From positions 1 through 22,191 of the forward strand of contig JBAVJB010000135.1 of the NCBI GenBank assembly GCA_049687495.1: DNA of 22,191 nucleotides. The letters are read 5' to 3'. Below the pieces are notes generated by a model that was given only the letters and a program-made list of their open reading frames with translations, ran no database searches and was not told the origin of the DNA. The translations under genes were made by a program, and so were the position numbers. Source of the stretch: Salinimicrobium sp049687495 (GTDB lineage Bacteria; Bacteroidota; Bacteroidia; Flavobacteriales; Flavobacteriaceae). Within the stretch, counting starts at the first letter, position 1. The number at the start of each line of letters is the position of its first letter. Below are positions 8,052 to 14,496 of this stretch, piece by piece.

Positions 8052-8701
8052 AACAGGATCGTAACAAACGGCATGAAAGCATCGGCGTAAATGCTTTTTT
8101 GCTCATCATGCAGCACATCATATCGTATTCCCGCCGTCACAGGTCCGGTCGTATAGCCAATTCCGAAGAAAAGGGCGGGCGTCCAATAGTTTTCCTTTAT
8201 ATCGGTTCCGTAATATTCAAGATCGCGGGTCACATAATTCTCTTCAAGTTCTGCCGAAAGCTGCAGCATGGGCAATGGCCTCGCCAGGCCTATTAAACTA
8301 CCGCCAAGAGTCCAGGCCGTGTAATTGGAGCCGTCACTGTAGGAAACCAGACTGCCAATTCCTGCGGAAAAATAGGAGTTGAAGTCATAAACCGCCTTTG
8401 GCGCCAGGTAGCCGCTGAAAAAGCCGTTGCTGAAACTTACTCCCAAACTTCCGCCGAAGCGCACATGATCAATAAAACGGCCTTCAGAAAGGGGCTCAAA
8501 AATGTCATTTTTGAGAGGTATGTTTTGGGCTGGATCATTTATTGTTATTTTGTTTACTTCAGCAGTACCTGTTTTCGCAATCTCTTCCGAAGAAATAGTT
8601 TTCAAAGAACCCGCCTCCTGCCCAAAAATTTTGGAATGAGTGGCTAAGAGAAAAATTACTGAAATCAAGAATGTGGTTTTGTTGGCTAAAAGTGGCTTCA
8701 T
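8048..8701 (-). CDS. Putative outer-membrane beta-barrel protein, function unknown
   Basis: This 217-residue protein begins with a signal peptide: Lys-containing n-region, FLISVIFLLA core, probable cleavage after about residue 27, at FGQ. A low-complexity linker follows to about residue 70. The rest is built of alternating amphipathic strands rich in Gly, Ser, Tyr and Phe (for example FGGSLGVSFSNGFFSGYL and PALFFGIGYTTGPVTAGI), and it ends in a hydrophobic FVTILF. This is the look of a small outer-membrane barrel of 8-10 strands. It is divergent from sucA, and its stop overlaps the prenyl synthase stop. From memory, relatives beside sucA have sometimes been labelled alpha-ketoglutarate decarboxylase. 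Nothing here supports that: there is no thiamine diphosphate motif. I do not recognise a specific function. Confidence 0.75.
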   Translation of the reverse strand: MKPLLANKTTFLISVIFLLATHSKIFGQEAGSLKTISSEEIAKTGTAEVNKITINDPAQNIPLKNDIFEPLSEGRFIDHVRFGGSLGVSFSNGFFSGYLAPKAVYDFNSYFSAGIGSLVSYSDGSNYTAWTLGGSLIGLARPLPMLQLSAELEENYVTRDLEYYGTDIKENYWTPALFFGIGYTTGPVTAGIRYDVLHDEQKSIYADAFMPFVTILF

Positions 8702-8704
8702 GTT

Positions 8705-8721
8705 GTTAAAATAGTTTTAAC
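8705..8721. repeat. Short inverted repeat in the beta-barrel/sucA divergent region
   Basis: GTTAAAA and TTTTAAC are perfect inverted repeats around a 3-base centre. They lie 4 bases upstream of the beta-barrel ATG on the minus strand. This could be an operator or a leader hairpin. AT-rich palindromes this short also arise by chance. Confidence 0.35.
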
Positions 8722-8769
8722 TATAAGGTAAATATATGAATTGGACTCATGCATCTTTTTTAAAAATCG

Positions 8770-8777
8770 TACTTTTG
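8770..8777 (+). promoter_or_regulatory. Probable -7 promoter box of sucAB
   Basis: TACTTTTG matches TAnnTTTG exactly, 35 bases before the sucA ATG. The nearest upstream TTG (8741-8743) is 26 bases away, a little longer than the usual 17-23. The -33 element is therefore weak or unassigned. Confidence 0.55.
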
Positions 8778-8812
8778 TGAAGTTTTAAAAAAAGAAACAG
8801 TAGTTTCATCTT

Positions 8813-11584
8813 ATGGATAGATTCTCATTTTTAAATGCCGCACATACAGCATATTTTGCTGAACTCTATGACCAATATTTACAATATCCCGACAGTGTAG
8901 AACCTAGCTGGAGAGCCTTTTTTCAAGGCTTTGATTTTGGAGTGGAAAGCTCGGCTGACGGAAAGCACTATTTTGAAGATCCGCAGAACGGGGAGCCAAT
9001 TGAAATGCCCGATTCTGTTATAAAAGAATTTCAGGTTGTCAAATTAATTGACGGTTACCGCACCCGCGGCCACCTTTTTACCCGTACCAACCCCGTGAGG
9101 GAGAGAAGGAAGTACCGTCCCACACTGGCGATTGAAAATTTCGACCTTAGCGAGGACGATCTTGACACCACCTTCAATGCCGGGGAAATTCTGGGCATTG
9201 GCCCGTCTACCCTTAGGCAGATCATCATTCACCTTGAAAAGGTGTACTGTGATTCTATCGGGATCGAGTATATGTATGTTCGCAATCCAAAGGAGATCCA
9301 GTGGATACAGGACAAGCTGAACATCAATGAGAATCAGCCGAATTTTGATGCAGAACAAAAGAAGCATATTCTTAAGAAGCTTAATGAAGCGGTTTCTTTT
9401 GAGAATTTTCTTCATACAAAATATGTAGGTCAGAAAAGGTTTTCGCTCGAAGGAGGGGAAAGTCTCATTCCGGCGCTGGATACCATCATTGAAAAAGCCG
9501 CTGAACGTGGCGTGAAGGATTTCGTGATGGGAATGGCCCACCGCGGAAGGCTGAACACGCTTACCAATATCTTCGGAAAAAGCGCCAAAGACATCTTTAG
9601 CGAGTTTGACGGAAAAGATTACGAGCAGGACATTTTTGACGGGGATGTAAAATATCACCTGGGTTGGACCTCCTGCCGCACGACCGATAGCGGGAAGGAG
9701 ATCAACATCAATATCGCGCCAAACCCGTCCCACCTGGAAACGGTAGGCGCGGTGGTAGAAGGTATTACCCGCGGGAAACAGGACAGGCATCATAAAGATC
9801 ACGCATCAGAAGTGTTGCCAATCATCGTTCATGGTGACGCGGCGATCTCGGGCCAGGGAATTGTGTACGAGATCGTGCAGATGGCCCAACTGGACGGTTA
9901 CAAGACCGGCGGTACCATACATATAGTGGTGAACAACCAGATAGGGTTTACTACTAACTACCTTGACGGCCGTTCTTCGACCTATTGTACAGATGTGGCA
10001 AAAGTGACACTTTCACCGGTGCTTCACGTCAATGCCGATGATGCCGAAGCTGTTGTGCACGCGGTGCTATTCGCCCTTGACTTTAGGATGACCTTTGGAA
10101 GAGACGTGTTTATTGACCTTTTAGGATACCGTAAATACGGACACAATGAAGGGGATGAGCCGCGTTTTACTCAGCCAAAGCTGTACAAGGCGATCTCCAC
10201 TCACAAGAACACCCGCGATTTATATGCTGCAAAGCTGATGGAGCAAGGGGTGATCGATGAGGATTACGTGAAGAAACTGGAAGACGATTATAAGGCCCGG
10301 CTTGAGGAGAACCTTGAGGATTCCCGCAAGGAAGAAACCACCAGGATCACACCTTTTATGCAGGACGAGTGGGAAGGATTTGAGCATGTTGATGAAACCC
10401 GCATGATGGAAGACGTCGACACCACTGTAGATATGGATACTTTATCTGAAGTGGCCAAAGTGATCTCAAAACTTCCTGAAGACAAGAAATTCCTTAGAAA
10501 GATCAAAAAGCTCATCGACCAGCGCAATACGATGTTTTTTGAGACCAATACCCTTGACTGGGGAATGGCCGAACTTTTAGCCTACGGAACCCTTCTAAAG
10601 GAAGGTTACTGGGTGAGAATGAGCGGCCAGGATGTGGAAAGGGGAACCTTCTCGCACCGTCATGCCGTGGTAAAAGTAGAAGACAGCGAGGAAGAGATCA
10701 TTCTTCTAAATAAACTGGAAGGAACAGATTGTGACTTCCAGATCTATAACTCCCTGCTTTCAGAATACGGAGTGGTTGGATTTGATTACGGCTACGCTAT
10801 GGCGAGCCCGAAATCCCTGACCATCTGGGAAGCGCAGTTTGGGGATTTCTCCAATGGCGCGCAGATCATGATCGACCAGTACATTTCGGCTGCCGAAGAT
10901 AAATGGAAGCTTCAGAATGGATTGGTAATGTTGCTGCCTCACGGTTATGAAGGCCAGGGTGCAGAGCACTCTTCAGGAAGAATGGAGCGTTACCTGCAGC
11001 TTTGTGCCAAGGACAACATGTTCGTTGCCGATGTGACCACGCCGGCCAATATGTTCCACCTGTTGAGGAGACAAATGAAGGTGAACTACAGGAAGCCGCT
11101 CATCGTGTTCACGCCAAAAAGTTTACTAAGGCATCCAAAAGTGATCTCGACGAAAGAAGACCTGGCAAACGGAACTTTCCAGCCGCTGCTGGATGATCCT
11201 TCCGCAGAAACCGACAAAGTAAAATCTGTCGTGTTCTGTACAGGTAAGTTCTATTACGACCTGCTGGACCGCAAAGAAGAGAACAAGCGTGAAGATGTGG
11301 CCCTGGTAAGACTGGAGCAGTTGTTCCCGTTGCCTTCGAGCCAGATCCGCGAAGTGATTGGAAAATATAAAAATGCAGATGATATAGTATGGGCACAGGA
11401 AGAGCCTAGAAATATGGGTGCATATGGACATTTGTTGTTACATTTGGAGGAAGCGAAGAACTTTAGGGTGTGTAGCCGTAAGTTTTACGGTTCACCTGCA
11501 GCAGGTAGTTCGGTAAGGTTCAAGAAAAGACACGAAAGGGTCATTGAATCGGTTTTTGACAAAGATTCAGAAGACAAAGAATAG
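8813..11584 (+). CDS. sucA: 2-oxoglutarate dehydrogenase E1 component
   Basis: This 923-residue thiamine-diphosphate enzyme decarboxylates 2-oxoglutarate and passes the succinyl group to the lipoyl arm of E2, in the TCA cycle. The N-terminus shows the E1o signature FLNAAHTAYFAELYDQYL, followed by PSWRAFFQGF, used for E2 contact. The active-site region contains AHRGRLNTL (H243). The ThDP motif runs from HGDAA (H340-D342) to NNQIGFTT (N374-N375). The C-terminal transketolase-like part contains LLPHGYEGQGAEHSSGRMER and ends with the conserved GSPAAGSS. The length is normal for the family and nothing is missing. The ATG at 8813 is the only one that gives the full E1o N-terminus. It is followed by sucB after 63 bases; E3 is not in this window. 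Confidence 0.97.
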   Translation: MDRFSFLNAAHTAYFAELYDQYLQYPDSVEPSWRAFFQGFDFGVESSADGKHYFEDPQNGEPIEMPDSVIKEFQVVKLIDGYRTRGHLFTRTNPVRERRKYRPTLAIENFDLSEDDLDTTFNAGEILGIGPSTLRQIIIHLEKVYCDSIGIEYMYVRNPKEIQWIQDKLNINENQPNFDAEQKKHILKKLNEAVSFENFLHTKYVGQKRFSLEGGESLIPALDTIIEKAAERGVKDFVMGMAHRGRLNTLTNIFGKSAKDIFSEFDGKDYEQDIFDGDVKYHLGWTSCRTTDSGKEININIAPNPSHLETVGAVVEGITRGKQDRHHKDHASEVLPIIVHGDAAISGQGIVYEIVQMAQLDGYKTGGTIHIVVNNQIGFTTNYLDGRSSTYCTDVAKVTLSPVLHVNADDAEAVVHAVLFALDFRMTFGRDVFIDLLGYRKYGHNEGDEPRFTQPKLYKAISTHKNTRDLYAAKLMEQGVIDEDYVKKLEDDYKARLEENLEDSRKEETTRITPFMQDEWEGFEHVDETRMMEDVDTTVDMDTLSEVAKVISKLPEDKKFLRKIKKLIDQRNTMFFETNTLDWGMAELLAYGTLLKEGYWVRMSGQDVERGTFSHRHAVVKVEDSEEEIILLNKLEGTDCDFQIYNSLLSEYGVVGFDYGYAMASPKSLTIWEAQFGDFSNGAQIMIDQYISAAEDKWKLQNGLVMLLPHGYEGQGAEHSSGRMERYLQLCAKDNMFVADVTTPANMFHLLRRQMKVNYRKPLIVFTPKSLLRHPKVISTKEDLANGTFQPLLDDPSAETDKVKSVVFCTGKFYYDLLDRKEENKREDVALVRLEQLFPLPSSQIREVIGKYKNADDIVWAQEEPRNMGAYGHLLLHLEEAKNFRVCSRKFYGSPAAGSSVRFKKRHERVIESVFDKDSEDKE

Positions 11585-11609
11585 CAATAAAAACAAACAA
11601 ATAATTCTG

Positions 11610-11623
11610 CCGGCCTGCGCCGG
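11610..11623 (+). other. Small GC-rich hairpin between sucA and sucB
   Basis: CCGGC (11610-11614) pairs with GCCGG (11619-11623) around a 4-base loop. It stands out in the otherwise A-rich 63-base gap and has no T run, so it is not a terminator. It might stabilise or separate the two messages; this is a guess. Confidence 0.3.
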
Positions 11624-11647
11624 GAACTCAAATAAAAAAGAAATATC

Positions 11648-12946
11648 ATGGCTTTAGAAATGAAAGTCCCTTCTCCGGGAGAATCTATTACCGAAGTTGA
11701 AATAGCACAATGGTTGGTTGAAGACGGAGATTATGTTGAAAAGGATCAGGCGATAGCTGAAGTTGACAGCGACAAGGCAACTCTGGAATTGCCGGCCGAA
11801 GCCAGCGGGATCATCACCCTTAAGGCAGAAGAAGGAGATGCGGTAGCTGTAGGAGAAGTGGTTTGCCTTATCGATACAGATGCGCCAAAACCCGGTGGGG
11901 GAGACAAGAAAGAAAAAGCTGCAGCCAAAGAAACTTCTAAAGAAAAGGAAGCGACTTCAGTTAAAGAAGAGGAATTGACCTCAGATAAAGCTGATAATGA
12001 AAAAGCGCCGGCCAAGACCGAAACGCCTTCAAAACCTACAACTCCTACTCAAAAGCAGGATACTTATGCAACGGGAAGTCCTTCCCCTGCAGCCAAAAAG
12101 ATCCTTGATGAAAAAGGGATGCAGGCAAAAGATGTTCAGGGAAGCGGCCGTGACGGCAGGATCACCAAAGAAGATGCGGTAAACGCCAAACCTTCTATGG
12201 GAACTCCCGGGAACGGAAAAAGAGGCGAGAGCCGCAAGAAAATGTCGATGCTGCGCCGTAAGGTAGCAGAGCGTTTGGTAGAAGCTAAGAACCAAACGGC
12301 TATGTTGACCACTTTTAACGAGGTGGACATGTCTGCGATCTTTGAACTGAGAAAACAATATAAAGAAGAATTTAAGGACCGCCACGGGGTGAGCCTTGGG
12401 TTCATGTCTTTCTTCACGCTTGCCGTGGTAAGGGCCCTTGATCTTTATCCTGATGTGAACTCAATGATCGATGGGGATTACCAGATCAAGTATGACTATA
12501 AAGACATTAGTATCGCGGTATCGGGTCCAAAAGGATTGATGGTGCCGGTGATGAGGAATGTGGAGAATATGAGCTTCCGCGCTGTTGAGGCAGAGGTGAA
12601 GCGTCTTGCTTTACGCGCCCGCGACGGACAGATCACTGTTGATGAAATGACCGGCGGTACCTTTACTATTTCTAACGGTGGAGTTTTTGGTTCTATGCTG
12701 TCAACTCCTATCATCAACCCGCCGCAAAGCGGAATTCTTGGAATGCACAACATCGTGGAAAGACCGGTTGCTATTGACGGGCACGTAGAAATACGCCCTA
12801 TCATGTATGTCGCTTTGTCTTATGACCACAGGATCATCGACGGAAAAGAATCTGTAGGATTCCTTGTGGCTGTGAAAGAAGCCTTGGAAAATCCTGAAGA
12901 GCTGTTGATGGACAACAATATAAAATGCGCCCTCGAACTGCAATAG
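11648..12946 (+). CDS. sucB: Dihydrolipoyllysine succinyltransferase, 2-oxoglutarate dehydrogenase E2
   Basis: This 432-residue core enzyme of the complex transfers succinyl from lipoyl-lysine to CoA. It has one lipoyl domain (1-78; the lipoylated residue is K43 in VDSDKATLE). A long charged linker rich in Lys, Glu, Ala and Thr follows (about 83-140). Next is a peripheral subunit-binding domain (about 145-183, PSPAAKKILDEKG and GSGRDGRITKEDA). The catalytic domain ends in SYDHRIIDGKE, with H394 and D398 as the active-site pair. A single lipoyl domain and the KxxxRR-type catalytic start (MSMLRRKVAERLVEAK) agree with bacterial SucB. The linker is more charged than the Ala-Pro linkers of E. coli. 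The start ATG follows an A-rich stretch without a Shine-Dalgarno. It ends 22 bases before a strong terminator. Confidence 0.97.
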   Translation: MALEMKVPSPGESITEVEIAQWLVEDGDYVEKDQAIAEVDSDKATLELPAEASGIITLKAEEGDAVAVGEVVCLIDTDAPKPGGGDKKEKAAAKETSKEKEATSVKEEELTSDKADNEKAPAKTETPSKPTTPTQKQDTYATGSPSPAAKKILDEKGMQAKDVQGSGRDGRITKEDAVNAKPSMGTPGNGKRGESRKKMSMLRRKVAERLVEAKNQTAMLTTFNEVDMSAIFELRKQYKEEFKDRHGVSLGFMSFFTLAVVRALDLYPDVNSMIDGDYQIKYDYKDISIAVSGPKGLMVPVMRNVENMSFRAVEAEVKRLALRARDGQITVDEMTGGTFTISNGGVFGSMLSTPIINPPQSGILGMHNIVERPVAIDGHVEIRPIMYVALSYDHRIIDGKESVGFLVAVKEALENPEELLMDNNIKCALELQ

Positions 12947-12968
12947 TTTAGAGAGTAACTATATTATC

Positions 12969-13003
12969 AAAAAGGCAATGTTCCAAAAGAGCATTGCCTT
13001 TTT
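12969..13003. terminator. Bidirectional terminator between sucB and the small minus-strand gene
   Basis: AAAAAGGCAATG (12969-12980) pairs with CATTGCCTTTTT (12992-13003). The pairing continues inward with a wobble pair and two more pairs to a 5-base loop. A run of six Ts follows on the plus strand. On the minus strand CCTTTTT gives the T run. The minus-strand small ORF stops 7 bases before it, so both convergent genes can use it. Confidence 0.92.
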
Positions 13004-13010
13004 TGCTTTT

Positions 13011-13115
13011 TTAGAGTGATATAATAAAGGAATAGAGGTTTAGCGATAACACCAGAAGCACGAGAAATGCGACTACGATCGGTAGGAACGGAAGTTCGTT
13101 TTTGTAGGTATACAT
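13011..13115 (-). CDS. Small single-span membrane protein, 34 residues, unknown function
   Basis: ATG 13113-13115 on the minus strand opens a 34-codon frame ending in TAA at 13011-13013. The product starts MYTYKNELPF and continues with an uninterrupted hydrophobic stretch (about residues 9-33, including LPIVVAFLVLLVL), ending YSFIISL. This gives one membrane span with a short, polar, probably cytoplasmic N-terminus. Two things support it: the stop lies 7 bases before a strong hairpin that works in this direction, and the frame is otherwise boxed between that terminator and the terminator of the protease gene upstream, in a space that would be empty. I found no convincing promoter: TAACCTTA at about 13132 is a poor match. 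I do not recognise the protein. A chance ORF remains possible. Confidence 0.5.
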   Translation of the reverse strand: MYTYKNELPFLPIVVAFLVLLVLSLNLYSFIISL

Positions 13116-13161
13116 AGCAATAGATTTAAGGTTACCTAAATTTGAAGTTTTCTACTGCTAT

Positions 13162-13183
13162 AAAAAATGGGGGAAATCCCCCA
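13162..13183 (-). terminator. Terminator of the retropepsin-like gene
   Basis: TGGGGG (13168-13173) pairs with CCCCCA (13178-13183) around a 4-base loop. The minus strand then reads TTTTTTA. It begins 5 bases after the protease stop codon. Confidence 0.8.
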
Positions 13184-13187
13184 AAAT

Positions 13188-13625
13188 TTACTTTAAGAAC
13201 AGGCTCATGGATTTGTAATCTATAATGGCTTTTCCTTTTTTGAGGATATCTGCACCAATAATTCCCTGCACTTTTTCGGCTTTATGATTGATAAGGGCGT
13301 CATTTACGTGGCGCAGGTCGAACAGGACCAGATCTACTTTCTTTTTTTTCCATCCTTTGATCTCGATGGAGTTCTTTTGAGCGATCTGGGTAAGCATATT
13401 GGTGGCGCCCGCGCCGGCTGCTTTTACGTCACTGTCCTCGGCCATGAGGTTGAAGTGGGAAACCGCCTCAAATCCCACACAGGAGCTGGAAGCGCCGGTG
13501 TCCAGGATAAAAGTCCCTTCTATATTGTTGATCTTCGCTTTCACCTCAAGATGCTGAGTAGCAGTGTAAGTGAGTGGGATCTTTTTATATCCTTTTTCTT
13601 TTAAAAACTTTTTCAGAGACGCCAT
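13188..13625 (-). CDS. Retropepsin-like aspartyl protease domain protein
   Basis: This 145-residue protein has one catalytic motif, FILDTGASSSCV (D42, T43, G44). The family's second hallmark, GIIGADIL (121-128), comes before a final IIDYKSMSLFLK strand. With only one DTG it would have to act as a homodimer, as retroviral proteases do. There is no signal peptide or membrane span, so it is probably cytoplasmic; its substrate is unknown. The open frame reaches upstream to 13793, but that part lies antisense to the tatD N-terminus. The ATG at 13623-13625 lies just after a perfect TATCTTTG box (13641-13648, minus strand), so I start it there. It is divergent from tatD. I am confident of the fold but not of the role. 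Confidence 0.85.
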   Translation of the reverse strand: MASLKKFLKEKGYKKIPLTYTATQHLEVKAKINNIEGTFILDTGASSSCVGFEAVSHFNLMAEDSDVKAAGAGATNMLTQIAQKNSIEIKGWKKKKVDLVLFDLRHVNDALINHKAEKVQGIIGADILKKGKAIIDYKSMSLFLK

Positions 13626-13640
13626 TCTTTCCTTTTTTGG

Positions 13641-13648
13641 CAAAGATA
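13641..13648 (-). promoter_or_regulatory. -7 promoter box of the retropepsin-like gene
   Basis: On the minus strand the bases read TATCTTTG, a perfect TAnnTTTG, 15 bases before the ATG. No TTG lies at the expected -33 distance. The predicted leader is only about 10 bases. Confidence 0.6.
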
Positions 13649-13664
13649 GGTGTATAAAATAAAT

Positions 13665-13672
13665 TATTTTTG
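13665..13672 (+). promoter_or_regulatory. -7 promoter box of the tatD operon
   Basis: TATTTTTG matches TAnnTTTG and ends 5 bases before the tatD ATG, so the transcript would start at or next to the start codon. The nearest TTG (13637-13639) is 25 bases upstream. Confidence 0.5.
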
Positions 13673-13677
13673 CGTTT

Positions 13678-14445
13678 ATGATTATTACAGATACCCACAC
13701 CCACTTATACAGCGAATCTTTTGACGAGGATAGGAATGAGATGATCAAAAGAGCTATCGATGCCGGCGTACATCGCTTTTTTATTCCGGCCATTGATTCT
13801 ACTTATGCCGAAGGAATGTTTGCTCTTGAAAAGGAATTCCCTGATAATGTATTTTTGATGACGGGCCTGCATCCCACACATGTCAAAGAAGGTTTTGAGG
13901 AAGAACTGAAGTTTGTGGAAGAACAGCTTCAAAAAAGGCATTTTTGGGCAGTAGGTGAAATAGGTATTGATCTCTATTGGGATAAATCTACGCTTGGAAT
14001 TCAGCAGGAAGCTTTCCGCAGGCAAATAAGAATGGCAAAAGCGCATAATTTGCCTATCGTGATACACTGCAGGGATGCTTTTGATGAGGTTTTTGAGGTG
14101 CTGGAGGAGGAGAAGGGTGAAAAACTCTTCGGAATTTTTCATTGTTTCACCGGAACTTTGGAGCAGGCGAAGCAGGCGCTGTCTTACAACATGAAACTTG
14201 GAATCGGCGGAGTGGTGACCTTCAAAAATGGCAAAATTGACCGCTTTTTAAATGAGGTGCCGCTGGAGCAGATCGTGCTGGAGACAGATGCTCCTTATTT
14301 GGCGCCAACCCCTTTCCGCGGAAAGCGCAACGAAAGCGCTTACATTACTGAAGTGCTTAGAAAAGTAGCTGAGGTCTATGGTGTTTCCGAAGAAAAGGTT
14401 GCCGAAGTGACAACAGCCGCCTCTAAAGAGGTTTTCAAGGTATGA
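13678..14445 (+). CDS. tatD: TatD-family metal-dependent hydrolase (DNase)
   Basis: This 255-residue TIM-barrel hydrolase has the complete set of metal ligands: H7 and H9 in DTHTHLY, E94 in GEIGID, H130 in VIHCRDAFDE, H155 in FHCFTGT, and D204 in LETDAPYLAP. TatD proteins are cytoplasmic and act as 3'-5' exonucleases on DNA (and some RNA) in repair or turnover. Some members are D-aminoacyl-tRNA-type or other hydrolases, so the exact substrate is inferred from the family. The ATG at 13678 gives the standard N-terminus and sits nearly on top of its promoter box, so the message may be leaderless. The acyltransferase follows 51 bases after the stop, on the same strand and without a terminator, so they are probably co-transcribed. 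Confidence 0.93.
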   Translation: MIITDTHTHLYSESFDEDRNEMIKRAIDAGVHRFFIPAIDSTYAEGMFALEKEFPDNVFLMTGLHPTHVKEGFEEELKFVEEQLQKRHFWAVGEIGIDLYWDKSTLGIQQEAFRRQIRMAKAHNLPIVIHCRDAFDEVFEVLEEEKGEKLFGIFHCFTGTLEQAKQALSYNMKLGIGGVVTFKNGKIDRFLNEVPLEQIVLETDAPYLAPTPFRGKRNESAYITEVLRKVAEVYGVSEEKVAEVTTAASKEVFKV

Positions 14446-14496
14446 CAGAAAAAATCCTTTAAATTTTTGTTCTTTTGCTAACCAAACAATGAAAAT

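Noticed and set aside
9044..9802. 252-residue minus-strand ORF opposite sucA
   Set aside because: Antisense shadow of a fully intact sucA; its residues follow from the sucA codons.
13626..13793. N-terminal extension of the retropepsin-like ORF with hydrophobic stretches
   Set aside because: It lies antisense to the start of tatD and upstream of a perfect -7 box. The hydrophobic residues are a by-product of the tatD coding strand.
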